Shown here: one piece after another, positions 53,485-62,016 of the stretch
Layout: every line of letters starts with the position of its first letter
Position numbering within the stretch: position 1 is the first letter of the stretch
From: Jiella sonneratiae
Lineage (GTDB): Bacteria > Pseudomonadota > Alphaproteobacteria > Rhizobiales > Rhizobiaceae
Direction: 5' to 3'
NCBI RefSeq assembly: GCF_017353515.1
Contig: NZ_JAFMPY010000001.1
Span: 124,001 to 188,000, forward strand
Length of the DNA stretch: 64,000 bases
Position numbers and translations under genes: made by a program
Notes under the pieces: model-generated
Told to the model about the DNA's origin: nothing
Database searches by the model: none
The model's input: only the letters and a program-made list of their open reading frames with translations

Positions 53485-54567
53485 TCAGGCGGCGCGCTGC
53501 GCCGCCTCGCTCGTGACCGCGCGATAGGCCTCGCGGATGAGATCCGGCGAGGCGCCCGGGCGATTCGCGCCCTCCGACAGGATCTGCCGCCAGCGCCGCA
53601 CGCCGGGCCGTCCGGCGAAAAGCCCGGTCATGTGCCGGGTGACGTGGCCGAGCCGGCCGCCCGCAGCGACGTGCCGGGCGGCATAGGCGACCATCGTGTC
53701 GATCAGCGCGTCGTGGTCGAAGCCGTCATGCGGCGCGTCGCCGTAGAAGGCCGCGTCGACGCCGGTCAGGATGTCGGGCGTCTGATAGGCGGCACGGCCG
53801 AGCATGACCGCGTCGAGACCTGTGGCTTCGGCGGCGGCCAGTGCGAGCGTCTTCAGACCGCCGTTCAGTCCGACGAAGACGGGGCCGAGGCGCGCCTTCA
53901 GCCGCCGCACGCGGCCGTAGTCGAGCGGCGGGATCTCGCGGTTCTCCCGCGGACTGAGCCCCTTGAGCCAGGCCTTGCGGGCATGCACCCAGATCCCCGC
54001 GACGCCGGCCGCCACCGCGGCGTCGGCGAGGCGGTCGAGCGCCGTCTCGACGTCCTGCTCGTCGACGCCGAGCCGGCATTTCACCGTCACCGGCACCGGC
54101 CCCGCGGCCTCGACCATCGCGGCAAGGCAGGCGCCCACCAGGGCGGGATCGCGCATCAGGCAGGCGCCGAAGGTGCCGGACTGGACGCGGTCGGACGGGC
54201 AGCCGACATTGAGGTCGATCTCGTCGTAGCCGAAGCCGCGCGCGATCTGCACCGCCCGGTGGAGCTTGTCGGGATCCGAGCCGCCGAGCTGCAGCGCGAC
54301 GGGGTGCTCCGCCGCATCGAAGCCGAGAAGCCGCTCGGCATCGCCGTGGAGCACCGCCTCGTCGACGATCATCTCGGTGTAGAGCTTCGCCCGCCGCGTC
54401 AGCTGGCGGTGGAAGAACCGGCAGTGGCGGTCCGTCCAGTCGATCATCGGCGCAACGGCAAAACGCGACGCCGCGGCAAAGCCGGCAGCGTCGCGGGCGC
54501 CAACCGCCATCGTCGGCGCAGTCGCGATTTTTGGCGCGCGGGTCCCCCCGCCTTCGGTCAAAACCAT
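53485..54567 (-). CDS. dusA: tRNA-dihydrouridine synthase A
   Basis: The 360-residue flavoenzyme has the opening FAVAPMIDWTDRHCRFF, the FMN/catalytic motif LNVGCPSDRVQSGTFGACLM with catalytic C123, TVKCRLGVDEQD and WVHARKAWLKGLSP, and the glycine motif FVGLNGG. It reduces specific uridines in the tRNA D-loop using NADPH. The start at 54567 leaves about 34 residues ahead of the conserved core; ATG 54510 is an alternative. It is divergent from the tRNA-Ile2 gene. Confidence 0.92.
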   Translation of the reverse strand: MVLTEGGGTRAPKIATAPTMAVGARDAAGFAAASRFAVAPMIDWTDRHCRFFHRQLTRRAKLYTEMIVDEAVLHGDAERLLGFDAAEHPVALQLGGSDPDKLHRAVQIARGFGYDEIDLNVGCPSDRVQSGTFGACLMRDPALVGACLAAMVEAAGPVPVTVKCRLGVDEQDVETALDRLADAAVAAGVAGIWVHARKAWLKGLSPRENREIPPLDYGRVRRLKARLGPVFVGLNGGLKTLALAAAEATGLDAVMLGRAAYQTPDILTGVDAAFYGDAPHDGFDHDALIDTMVAYAARHVAAGGRLGHVTRHMTGLFAGRPGVRRWRQILSEGANRPGASPDLIREAYRAVTSEAAQRAA

Positions 54568-54808
54568 CCTTCGTCCAGTCGCTGGCCCGTGCTCTCGGAG
54601 CCGTAGCACCGCGATGCCGGGCGGCGCGGGGGCCGACGACGGCGGTCCACGGGCGAAAATTGCGGCATCCCCAGGCCGTGAGGCCGCGCCTGCGGCGACG
54701 GCGCATTCCTCTGGTGCTTTCGTCGCAAAACGGCTAGAGGTTCCGCGTCGACAGTTCAAGCCTTGCCGCCCGCCTCCGACGCGTCGGCGCGGCGGTTCGG
54801 CCGTCGGC

Positions 54809-54884
54809 GGGCCTGTAGCTCAATGGTTAGAGCCGGCGGCTCATAACCGCTTGGTTGGGGGTTCGAGTCCCTCCGGGCCTACCA
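54809..54884 (+). tRNA. tRNA with CAU anticodon, probably tRNA-Ile2 (lysidine-modified)
   Basis: The sequence from GGGCCTGTAGCTCAATGGTT folds into a full cloverleaf with an encoded CCA. The anticodon stem GGCGG/CCGCT encloses CTCATAA (anticodon CAU), and the T arm is GGGGGTTCGAGTCCCTC. The CGCTTGGT segment after the anticodon stem resembles E. coli ileX rather than elongator Met, so Ile2 (AUA codons after lysidine modification) is more likely. The first acceptor pair is G-U. A weak promoter-like GCTAGA lies about 70 bases upstream. Confidence 0.9.
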
Positions 54885-54976
54885 CCCGCCCATTTCGACA
54901 TAGCGGGCCGGTCGCCTTGGCAACGAGTATCGAAACGAATCGCTAGCGGATTTGATCACGCTAAAGAGCGGGCCCA

Positions 54977-55834
54977 TTACAACCGGGCGAGCCCTTCATG
55001 ATGTCGGACGTCGTCCTCGATTTGATTCACGAAATCCTCGATCTGACCTTCATCAAAAACCCTGTTGTCGAAAGGCACCTGACGAAGGATCTCGACGGCA
55101 TTATGGTAGGCGGGCATTAGTGAAGAGTTCAATGGCCCGCCGACAATGAAATGCACCTGGACATCTTCGGTCGTGCCGACTTTCACCGCTGAGAGATGCC
55201 CCAGCCACCGGCGCGCCTTATCCTTGATATTGTCCGCGTCGGACAAGTCGAAGGATAGGGGCTCGTAGACGTGCCATCGCCCGTTCTTCCAGGCGTGGCG
55301 GAATTCTACAGCGTCAGTTTTACCTTGGATGCGCTTAGGTTCAAGTTCAAGGTCTACGCCGTGCTCCTTGAGCTTCGCCACGACGGGACGCCATACATCG
55401 TCATCGCTTCGTCGGCGATCCGATGCGCGGTCGTATTTAGACACAAATCGCTGATACAGTTGATCGAATGTCTGCTGCGGGTCATCCGTCAGGCCGGCGC
55501 CGACTTGGGACCATTGCAATGAACTATCGTCAAGAGGCAACGCAATCCGCGCGTAGTCGCTCGCGGTCTTTCTGTCTTTAAAAAGACCCTCATTCTTCAC
55601 GCTTCGCTGGACGCTTTTCATCCCTCGGTCGATGGCATCGATAGCGCCCTTGTAAGCGTCGCTGTCCAAGTCCGGGAAAACGCTCTTGATGCGGCCGAAG
55701 GTCTTCCGAGATTTCGTCAGGATGACGGAACGATCGGGAACCACCATGACCAGACCGACATTCACAAACTCGCCTGTCAGAACATCGTGAATATAGCGAA
55801 GAACGACATAGCTGTACGGCTCCTTCGCGGTCAT
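54977..55834 (-). CDS. DUF3037 family protein, partner of HipA-like kinase
   Basis: The 285-residue protein begins TAKEPYSYVVLRYIHDVLTG and EFVNVGLVMVVPD, the hallmark of the DUF3037 family, for which no function is established. It continues as a charged alpha/beta protein without membrane segments. Its ATG overlaps the stop of the HipA-like gene by four bases, so the two are made together. Codon use is less GC-biased than in surrounding genes, and it ends close to the tRNA-Ile2 gene; both points suggest horizontal gain. The final residues are acidic (EDFVNQIEDDVRHHEG). Confidence 0.85.
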   Translation of the reverse strand: MTAKEPYSYVVLRYIHDVLTGEFVNVGLVMVVPDRSVILTKSRKTFGRIKSVFPDLDSDAYKGAIDAIDRGMKSVQRSVKNEGLFKDRKTASDYARIALPLDDSSLQWSQVGAGLTDDPQQTFDQLYQRFVSKYDRASDRRRSDDDVWRPVVAKLKEHGVDLELEPKRIQGKTDAVEFRHAWKNGRWHVYEPLSFDLSDADNIKDKARRWLGHLSAVKVGTTEDVQVHFIVGGPLNSSLMPAYHNAVEILRQVPFDNRVFDEGQIEDFVNQIEDDVRHHEGLARL

Positions 55835-56619
55835 GTCAGTATCCTCCCCAGTTCCTCGACACACGCATCAATGTTGTCTCTGGCCTCCGCGATCAATTTC
55901 AGCGCAGCATCGATGTCGGCGCGGGCTGCGGCCCACTCCGGTGGGATTGCAGCTTCATACTCTTGCAGGCGCGCATCCGACAAGGCTGTCCATCGCGCTT
56001 TGATCTCGCTGAAATCGAACGGCTTGCCCTTCAATTCATGAACGAAAATATGCCTTCCGGGCGTTTCAAATTCAGCCATGCCGCCCAAGACCCAAGGCGC
56101 TCGCCAGAACAGGATGAGCCGATGCGCAAAGGCAAGTTCGTGGTCAATGATCCGTAGATCGGTGCCCCTGACAAGGCAGTTGGGGTTTTCTGTCCGTCTA
56201 TCCAGGTTCTGGATGATGGCGTCGAACAGCAGAATGCCAACGGCTAACGGCTTCATGAGGTCAGACAGGCGCTGTCCGCTGCTCCAGACAGAAAAACCTG
56301 TTGAACGGGTCGAACCGAATGCTACCTTGCAACTACGACGTAGCTTGTCGGCCACCTGCGCGTCGCTAACGACTGGTATGATCTCGCGCGGAATTTCCAC
56401 CAGCCAAGGCTTGGGCACCGGAAGCCCCAAATCGGCCGCTAGGCAGGCGGCAACCGCTTCCCGCGCGAGGTTCACCACATTCTGTTCGCACCCTGCCGAG
56501 AGTTTGACGAAGACTTCGACCTCTTCGCTGCTATCTGTTTCGCATGCTGACAGAATCGGGCCCGTACGTCCCTGAATAGCAACCCTGTCAATCCGCGTCA
56601 GGATGGCGCGGGAAATCAT
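55831..56619 (-). CDS. HipA-like serine/threonine kinase (stand-alone, no HipB)
   Basis: The 262-residue protein resembles the compact HipA-like kinase domain. K39 in VEVFVKLSAG would bind ATP and E54 in LAREAVAACLAADLGLPVPK would pair with it. D140 in NLDRRTENPN is the catalytic aspartate, and D159 in IIDHELAF the metal ligand. All catalytic residues look intact. No HipB antitoxin is encoded; a DUF3037 protein is coupled downstream instead. ATG 56619 is favoured over a TTG at 56691 because that TTG lies inside the promoter's -35 element. Base composition is AT-richer than neighbours. The target is unknown. Confidence 0.8.
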   Translation of the reverse strand: MISRAILTRIDRVAIQGRTGPILSACETDSSEEVEVFVKLSAGCEQNVVNLAREAVAACLAADLGLPVPKPWLVEIPREIIPVVSDAQVADKLRRSCKVAFGSTRSTGFSVWSSGQRLSDLMKPLAVGILLFDAIIQNLDRRTENPNCLVRGTDLRIIDHELAFAHRLILFWRAPWVLGGMAEFETPGRHIFVHELKGKPFDFSEIKARWTALSDARLQEYEAAIPPEWAAARADIDAALKLIAEARDNIDACVEELGRILT

Positions 56620-56662
56620 GCAGCGGTCATCTTTCTGCGGAAGATTTCTTGAAGCAGGATGG

Positions 56663-56691
56663 TAATCGCCCTTTGCGAGATCGAATGTCAA
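56663..56691 (-). promoter_or_regulatory. Candidate promoter of the HipA-like/DUF3037 pair
   Basis: On the minus strand, a perfect -35 TTGACA (56686-56691) is followed after 17 bases by CGATTA (56663-56668). The transcript would start near 56656, about 37 bases before the ATG. No operator dyad is obvious. Confidence 0.5.
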
Positions 56692-56842
56692 AGCGGCCAG
56701 TCTGGTTCAACTCGTTCCCACACAAATTCTCTGGCGATCTAATGAGTCTCCGCGATATTGGTGACAATACCATCCAATTTCGGCGTTCGCAAAGTCTATT
56801 CTCAAACAACATGCGCCAGGCGCCAAGCGCCCCACCGAAGCG

Positions 56843-57961
56843 TCAGGCGACCCGCATCGAGGCCGGCTGGTCCGGCCGTTGTGATGCCAGCCGCGTGCCG
56901 GTCTCGGGGTCGAAGAGGTGGACATGCGCCGGGCTGCCCTTCACCGCCAGCCGGTCGCCGACCTTGGCGCGGCTGTCGCGCGGCAGTTCGATCGTGATCG
57001 TCCTGTCGTCGCCGATGTCGAGATAGCCGAAGGTCTGGCCGCCGAGACGCTCGACGACGCCGAGCGTGCCGGAAAACCACGATTCCTCCGCCGCGCAGGC
57101 GGTCAGATCCTCGGGCCGGACGCCGAAGGAGACCCGGTCGCCAGGCCCCGCCGCCTCATCGACCGCGACCGTCACCCGGCCCGCCGGCAGCGCCAGATTA
57201 AGGCAACCGGCGCTTCTTTCGACGACGTCGCAGTCGACGACGTTCATCGTCGGGCTGCCGATGAAGCGGGCGACGAACAGCGTCGCGGGGGAATGATAGA
57301 GTTCCAGCGGCGCGCCGACCTGTTCGACATTGCCGCCGTTCATCACCACGATCCGGTCGGCCAGCGTCATCGCCTCCACCTGGTCGTGCGTGACGTAGAC
57401 GGTCGTCGCCCCGATCCGCCGGTGCAGCTTGGCGATCTCCAGCCGCATCTCGACGCGCAGCGCCGCGTCGAGATTCGACAAGGGCTCGTCGAAGAGGAAG
57501 GCGTCTGGATTGCGGACGATCGCCCGGCCCATGGCGACGCGCTGGCGCTGGCCGCCCGACAACTGGCCCGGCCGCCTGTCGAGATAGGGTTCGAGCTTCA
57601 GTACCGATGCCGCCTCGCCGACGCGGGCGTCGATCTCGCGCTGCGCGGCGTTGCGCATCTTCAGCCCGAAGCCCATGTTCTCGGCAACGCTCATATGCGG
57701 ATAGAGCGCGTAGTCCTGGAACACCATCGCGACGTTGCGCTCGGCCGGCGGCAGGTGCCCGACCGGCCGGTCGCCGATCAGCACCTCGCCGTCGCTGATC
57801 TCCTCCAGCCCCGCCAGCATCCGCAGCAGCGTGGACTTGCCGCAGCCGGACGGGCCGACGAGAACGACGAACTCGCCGGATTCGATAAAGAGCGAGATCG
57901 AGCGGATCACGGTGACGTTGCCGTAGTCCTTGCGAATGTCGCGCAATTCGATGGCCGCCAT
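56843..57961 (-). CDS. Sugar ABC importer ATPase (MalK/UgpC family)
   Basis: The 372-residue ATPase has Walker A GPSGCGKSTLLRMLAGLE, Q-loop MVFQDYALYPHM, signature LSGGQRQRVAMGRAI and Walker B AFLFDEPLSNLDA. A C-terminal TOBE/OB regulatory domain follows (about 240-360, VSFGVRPEDL). It is the CUT1-type motor for the divergent sugar importer starting at 59775, whose operon contains no ATPase of its own. Expression is probably controlled by the GntR regulator through the shared region 57962-58054. Confidence 0.93.
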   Translation of the reverse strand: MAAIELRDIRKDYGNVTVIRSISLFIESGEFVVLVGPSGCGKSTLLRMLAGLEEISDGEVLIGDRPVGHLPPAERNVAMVFQDYALYPHMSVAENMGFGLKMRNAAQREIDARVGEAASVLKLEPYLDRRPGQLSGGQRQRVAMGRAIVRNPDAFLFDEPLSNLDAALRVEMRLEIAKLHRRIGATTVYVTHDQVEAMTLADRIVVMNGGNVEQVGAPLELYHSPATLFVARFIGSPTMNVVDCDVVERSAGCLNLALPAGRVTVAVDEAAGPGDRVSFGVRPEDLTACAAEESWFSGTLGVVERLGGQTFGYLDIGDDRTITIELPRDSRAKVGDRLAVKGSPAHVHLFDPETGTRLASQRPDQPASMRVA

Positions 57962-57994
57962 CGGCTCCTCCCGCTTTCCTCCCGCAGCGCCGGC

Positions 57995-58040
57995 TTGACG
58001 CTTCCACCATTATCAATAATGATAACGATATCGATTGCAA
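57995..58040. promoter_or_regulatory. Divergent promoter/operator for the sugar locus
   Basis: On the plus strand, TTGACG (57995-58000) and AATGAT (58018-58023) are 17 bases apart. A dyad TTATCA-ATAA-TGATAA (58010-58025) covers the -10, and a second small palindrome CGATATCG (58026-58033) is adjacent. On the minus strand TTGCAA (58035-58040) may be the -35 for the ATPase gene. The sites are well placed for binding by the GntR/FCD regulator and control in both directions. Confidence 0.5.
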
Positions 58041-58054
58041 GAAGGTCGTGATCC

Positions 58055-58774
58055 TTGCCGACAGCCGCTGCCCGTCCCGCAACACCACCGACAGGTCCGA
58101 CGACGCTGCGCCGTCCCGCGCGGCGGGCGGCCTCGGGCAAGTCGACGGCGGCCTTCGCGGCGCTGAAGCGCGACATCATGCTCGGCACCCTCGCCCCCGG
58201 CCAGAGCCTCGTCGAGCTCGAACTCGCCGAACGCTTCGCCTGCAGCCAGGGGACGATCCGCGAGGCACTGCTGCAGCTGCAGGACGAAGGGCTGGTGCTG
58301 CGCCACGGCTATCGCGGCACGAAGGTCTCCGAATGCACCGAGGACGAGGCGGTCGAGCTGTTCCGCATCCGCCAGTCGATCGAGTGCCGCGCCATCGCGC
58401 GGACCATGCAGCGGCCGGGCGCGGCGCTGGTCGCAGATCTCGAGGAGATGGTCGCGGCGATGATCGCCGCGGCGAAGGCCGAGGACGAGCTCGAACTCGC
58501 CTCGATCGACCGCGACTTCCACCAGCGTCTTTTCCTCGAAGCGCGGCTGGCGGCGCTCGAGCCGATCCTGCGCCGCTGCCTCGTCCACAATCACCGCTAC
58601 AAGATCTCGCGCTCCGAAGGCCCGCGCGATCTCGTCCAGACGGCGCGCCGGCACGAGCCGATCGTCGCGGCGATCCGGGCCGGCGACACGGCGGCCGCGC
58701 GGTCCGCCCTGTTCCATCATATCGCAACGATCGTCGACTTCGGCCCCACCGTTTTCCCGGGATCGCCGGAATGA
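58055..58774 (+). CDS. GntR family (FCD) transcription regulator
   Basis: The 239-residue protein has an N-terminal winged helix (about 34-98: LKRDIMLGTLAPGQSLVELE, LAERFACSQGTIREALLQLQ). An FCD ligand-binding domain follows (about 105-225) with D-x3-H-type metal residues (SIDRDFHQRLF and VHNHRYKI). It uses a TTG start at 58055 with GAAGG upstream. Its stop overlaps the ATG of the esterase gene. It is the likely sugar-responsive repressor of the operon and the divergent ATPase gene. Confidence 0.9.
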   Translation: MPTAAARPATPPTGPTTLRRPARRAASGKSTAAFAALKRDIMLGTLAPGQSLVELELAERFACSQGTIREALLQLQDEGLVLRHGYRGTKVSECTEDEAVELFRIRQSIECRAIARTMQRPGAALVADLEEMVAAMIAAAKAEDELELASIDRDFHQRLFLEARLAALEPILRRCLVHNHRYKISRSEGPRDLVQTARRHEPIVAAIRAGDTAAARSALFHHIATIVDFGPTVFPGSPE

Positions 58775-59775
58775 GGGGGGCATCCGACTTTTCGGCCGAG
58801 CTGTCGCCGGACATGGCCGCGCTGATGCAGCGGGTGGCGCGCGAGGAGGGGCCGCAGCTTGACCCGACGACGCTGCCGGCCAAGGAGGGGCGCGCCCTCG
58901 CCGCCGCCGGCAACCGCCGCTGGAACGTCGACCTGCCGGAGATGGCGGCGTCGAGGGATCTGACCGTGCCGGCGGATCCGGGCCTCGGCACGCCGGCGAT
59001 CCGTTGCCGGCTGCACGTGCCGCCCGGCGCGCGCCGGGGGCTCGTCGTCTTCGTCCATGGCGGCGGGTTTTCGTTCTGCAGTCCGGAGACGCACGAGCGC
59101 TGCGCGCGGGTCATCGCCTCTGAGGCGGGCCTCGCCGTGCTCCTTCCGGACTACCGCCTCGCGCCCGAACATCCCTATCCCGCCGGACTCACCGACGTCG
59201 TGGCGACGCTGCGCGCCCTGCCGGCGCTGGCTCGCAGGGACGGGCTCGCGCCCGCGCCGCTGTTCCTTGCAGGCGATTCCGCCGGGGCCAATCTCGCCCT
59301 CGCCTCGCTCGTCCACGAGATGCGCGCCGGCCGGCCGGTCGAGGCAGCGGGCGCTCTCCTCTTTTACGGCAATTACGACGCCGACTTCGAAAACCCCTCC
59401 TTCCGCTTCTTTGCCGAAGGTCCGGGACTGACGCGGGCGAAGATGCAGCGCTACTGGCGCTTCTATGTCGGGGGCCGCGACATGCGCGGCGATGCTCTCG
59501 CCTGCCCGGTCTTTGCGACGGACAAAGAGCTTGCCGCCCTGCCACCGCTCCACCTCGTTGCCGCCGGCGTCGACCCGCTGCTCGGCGACACGCTGGCCCT
59601 TCAGGCGCGGCTCGCCGAGGCGGGGCGGGACGAGCGGGCGACGGTCGTGCCGGGCGTCGTCCACGGTTTCCTGCAGATGACGCACGACCTGCCGGCGGCA
59701 TGCGAGGTGCTCGCGCGCGCCGGAAGGTTCTTGCGCGACCACAGCCGATCGATCGACAACAGGGAGGAAGATTGA
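58771..59775 (+). CDS. Alpha/beta hydrolase of the hormone-sensitive-lipase family (esterase)
   Basis: The 334-residue protein has the oxyanion motif FVHGGGFSFCSPETHERCAR, then DYRLAPEHPYPAGLTD. The nucleophile elbow is LAGDSAGANLALAS, the acid segment AAGVDPLLGDT, and the histidine segment VVHGFLQM. HSL-type esterases remove short acyl groups. Its place between the regulator and the transporter suggests it deacylates an imported sugar or polyol, for instance an acetylated one. It starts in an ATGA overlap with the regulator and ends overlapping the next start by one base. No signal peptide, so cytosolic. Confidence 0.88.
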   Translation: MRGASDFSAELSPDMAALMQRVAREEGPQLDPTTLPAKEGRALAAAGNRRWNVDLPEMAASRDLTVPADPGLGTPAIRCRLHVPPGARRGLVVFVHGGGFSFCSPETHERCARVIASEAGLAVLLPDYRLAPEHPYPAGLTDVVATLRALPALARRDGLAPAPLFLAGDSAGANLALASLVHEMRAGRPVEAAGALLFYGNYDADFENPSFRFFAEGPGLTRAKMQRYWRFYVGGRDMRGDALACPVFATDKELAALPPLHLVAAGVDPLLGDTLALQARLAEAGRDERATVVPGVVHGFLQMTHDLPAACEVLARAGRFLRDHSRSIDNREED

Positions 59776-60980
59776 TGTCGAGACTGAGACTGAAACTCGC
59801 CACGGCCGCCGTGGCCCTCGTCGCCGGCCTGGGCCTCGGCCGGGCCGAGGCCGAGACCGTCCGCTTCTGGTACCACTTCGACAATCCGGAAAATCCCATG
59901 TCGGGGCTCGTCGAAAAGTTCGAGAAGCAGAATCCGGACATCACGGTCGAGGCCGACAACGTTCCCTGGAACAGCTATTACGACAATCTCTACACCGCGA
60001 TCATCGGCGGCAACGCCCCGGACGCGGCGATGGTCAAGCTGTTCGCCCAGCCGCGCCTCGTCGAAATGGGCGCGCTCGAGCCGATCGGCGACCGCATCGA
60101 CGCCTGGGACGGCAAGAAGGAACTCCTCGACAACCTGCTCGAACTGAATGCCGGGCCGGAGGGCAAGCAGTATTATCTGCCGATCCAGTACGTCGTCCTC
60201 TACCTCTACTACCGGGCGGACCTCTTCAAGGAGGCCGGCCTCGAGCCGCCCAAGACGTGCGACGAATTCCGCGAGGACGCCAAGAAGCTCACCAAGGCGC
60301 CCGACCGCTACGGCTTCGGCTTTCGCGGCGGCAAGGGCGGCTGGGACCAGTGGGGCAGCTTCGTCCTGTCGCGCGGCGCCAAGCTCGAACCCGGCGGGCT
60401 GACGACGCCGGAGGCGATCAAGGCCAACCAGTGGCTGGTCGACATGTTCCAGAAGGACAAGTCGATCCCGCCCTCGGCGCCGAACGACGGCTTCCAGGAG
60501 ATCATCGGGGCCTTCAAGTCCGGCAAGACGGCGATGACCATCCACCACATCGGTTCGTCCAACGACCTCGTCGCGGCGCTCGGCGACAAGGTCTCGGCGG
60601 TGCCGGTGCCGAAATGCGACGGCAATGCCTGGACGTCCTACGGCGACGAGTCGCTGGCGATCTTCTCGGCCTCCGAAAACAAGGACGCGGCCTGGAAATG
60701 GATCTCCTTCCTCGCCGAGCCGGAGAACAACGTCGCCTTCGTCAAGGCGACCGGACAGATGCCGGTGACGAAGACCGGCTCCAAGACCTATGACGGCCAT
60801 CCCAAGCGCTTCGTGACGGCGACGGTCGATTCCCTGCCCTTCGCCCATGTCCTGCCGCAGACCTCCGCGACCTCGGACTTCGTCAACACCGAGTGGCAGA
60901 CGGCCATGCAGCAGGCGCTGACCGGCCAGATCACGCCCGAGGCGATGATGGAGAAGCTCCAGGGCCTCTTCACCGAGTGA
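59775..60980 (+). CDS. Sugar ABC importer, periplasmic binding protein (CUT1 type)
   Basis: The 401-residue SBP_bac_1 protein has the signal MSRLRLKLATAAVALVAGLG, cleaved near AEAET. The mature region starts VRFWYHFDNPENPMSGLVEK and contains the typical QYYLPIQYVVLYLYYRADLF and GKTAMTIHHIGSSND. It probably binds an oligosaccharide, glycoside or polyol in the periplasm. A good GGGAGGAAG ribosome site lies within the end of the esterase gene. A stem-loop (61030-61046) separates it from the permease genes. Confidence 0.93.
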   Translation: MSRLRLKLATAAVALVAGLGLGRAEAETVRFWYHFDNPENPMSGLVEKFEKQNPDITVEADNVPWNSYYDNLYTAIIGGNAPDAAMVKLFAQPRLVEMGALEPIGDRIDAWDGKKELLDNLLELNAGPEGKQYYLPIQYVVLYLYYRADLFKEAGLEPPKTCDEFREDAKKLTKAPDRYGFGFRGGKGGWDQWGSFVLSRGAKLEPGGLTTPEAIKANQWLVDMFQKDKSIPPSAPNDGFQEIIGAFKSGKTAMTIHHIGSSNDLVAALGDKVSAVPVPKCDGNAWTSYGDESLAIFSASENKDAAWKWISFLAEPENNVAFVKATGQMPVTKTGSKTYDGHPKRFVTATVDSLPFAHVLPQTSATSDFVNTEWQTAMQQALTGQITPEAMMEKLQGLFTE

Positions 60981-61029
60981 CGCACGCCGGCCCGGGGGCG
61001 CCAGCCGCGCTCCCGGCCGCGATCCGGCG

Positions 61030-61046
61030 GGGCCCGGGACGGGCCC
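61030..61046 (+). other. Stem-loop between sugar-binding protein and permease genes
   Basis: GGGCCC (61030-61035) pairs with GGGCCC (61041-61046) around GGGAC, in the 100-base gap. There is no T tract. It may stabilise the binding-protein mRNA or cut down read-through, as in many binding-protein operons. Confidence 0.4.
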
Positions 61047-61080
61047 TGTCCCCTCCGTCCGGCACATCACGGGACCCGTC

Positions 61081-62016
61081 ATGTCCAGCATCGACGACGT
61101 CATGGCGCTCGAGGCGCCGCGCCCTCGCCGGCGACGACGCTTCCGGCGCAGCGGCCTCCTGCCCTATGCGCTGCTGACGCCGGCCGTCGTCGTCGTCCTC
61201 GTCATCGTCTTCGCGCCGATGGTCGAGGCGCTGGTGACGAGCTTCTACGACTACGTCCTGTTCCGGCCGAACGCGGCGAAGTTCGTCGGCTTCGGCAACT
61301 TCGCCACCCTCTTCGACGATCCGGTGTTCTGGACGTCGCTGTGGCAGACGGCGCTGTGGATCGGCCTCACCGTGCCGCTGCAGATGGGCCTCGGCCTCGT
61401 CGCAGCGCTGCTCCTGAACCGCGAATTCGCCTGGCGCGGCCTCGCCCGGGCGCTGGTGATCATTCCCTGGGCGCTGCCGAGCGTCGTCATCGCCCTGATG
61501 TGGCGCTGGATCTACGATCCGAACATCGGCATCCTCAATGATCTCCTGCTGCGCCTCGACATCGTCCGCGCCTCGATCCCCTGGCTCGCCGATCCCGACG
61601 TCGCGCTCTATGCCGTCATCGCGACGCTGACCTGGCAGGGCTTTCCGTTCTTCGCGGTGATGATCCTCGCCGGCCTGCAGGGCATTCCGAAGAGCCAGTA
61701 CGAGGCGGCGGCGATCGACGGCGCCAGCGCCTGGCGGCAGTTCCGCCACATCACCCTGCCCGGCATCGCGCCGATCCTGGCGACGGCGGGGCTGCTGCGC
61801 ACCATCTGGGTGGCCAATTCGATCGACGTGATCTTCGTCATGACCGGTGGCGGCCCCGGCTATTCCACCTACACCCTGCCGCTCTTCGCCTTCGTCAAGG
61901 CGCGGCAGAATCTCGACTTCGGCTACGGCTCGGCGATCGCCGTCACCTTCACGGTGATCCTCGGGGCGATCGTCGCGGTGTGTATCGCGAGGACCATGCG
62001 GGAGGTCGAACGATGA
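61081..62016 (+). CDS. Sugar ABC importer permease (MalF/UgpA type)
   Basis: The 311-residue permease has six membrane helices (first LLPYALLTPAVVVVLVIVFA, about 23-42). The EAA motif EAAAIDGASAWRQFRHITLP (about 208-227) contacts the ATPase. It pairs with the next gene, whose ATG overlaps its stop by four bases. The basic N-terminus is cytosolic. Confidence 0.93.
   Translation: MSSIDDVMALEAPRPRRRRRFRRSGLLPYALLTPAVVVVLVIVFAPMVEALVTSFYDYVLFRPNAAKFVGFGNFATLFDDPVFWTSLWQTALWIGLTVPLQMGLGLVAALLLNREFAWRGLARALVIIPWALPSVVIALMWRWIYDPNIGILNDLLLRLDIVRASIPWLADPDVALYAVIATLTWQGFPFFAVMILAGLQGIPKSQYEAAAIDGASAWRQFRHITLPGIAPILATAGLLRTIWVANSIDVIFVMTGGGPGYSTYTLPLFAFVKARQNLDFGYGSAIAVTFTVILGAIVAVCIARTMREVER

Noticed and set aside
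54809..54884. Elongator tRNA-Met
   Set aside because: The CAU anticodon fits Met, but the segment after the anticodon stem matches the ileX type; Ile2 is preferred, to be confirmed with an identity-aware tRNA search.
56640..56740. EcfG-type stress promoter (GGAAC-N-CGTT) upstream of the HipA-like gene
   Set aside because: GGAAC is present but the matching -10 is not exact; the TTGACA/CGATTA pair is a better explanation.
56627..56812. 61-codon minus-strand frame upstream of the HipA-like gene
   Set aside because: It overlaps the TTGACA promoter, has no good ribosome site and no recognisable family.
54885..56842. Integrated phage or conjugative element next to tRNA-Ile2
   Set aside because: There is no integrase and I found no direct repeat of the tRNA 3' end near 56.8 kb, so only a small acquired islet is supported.
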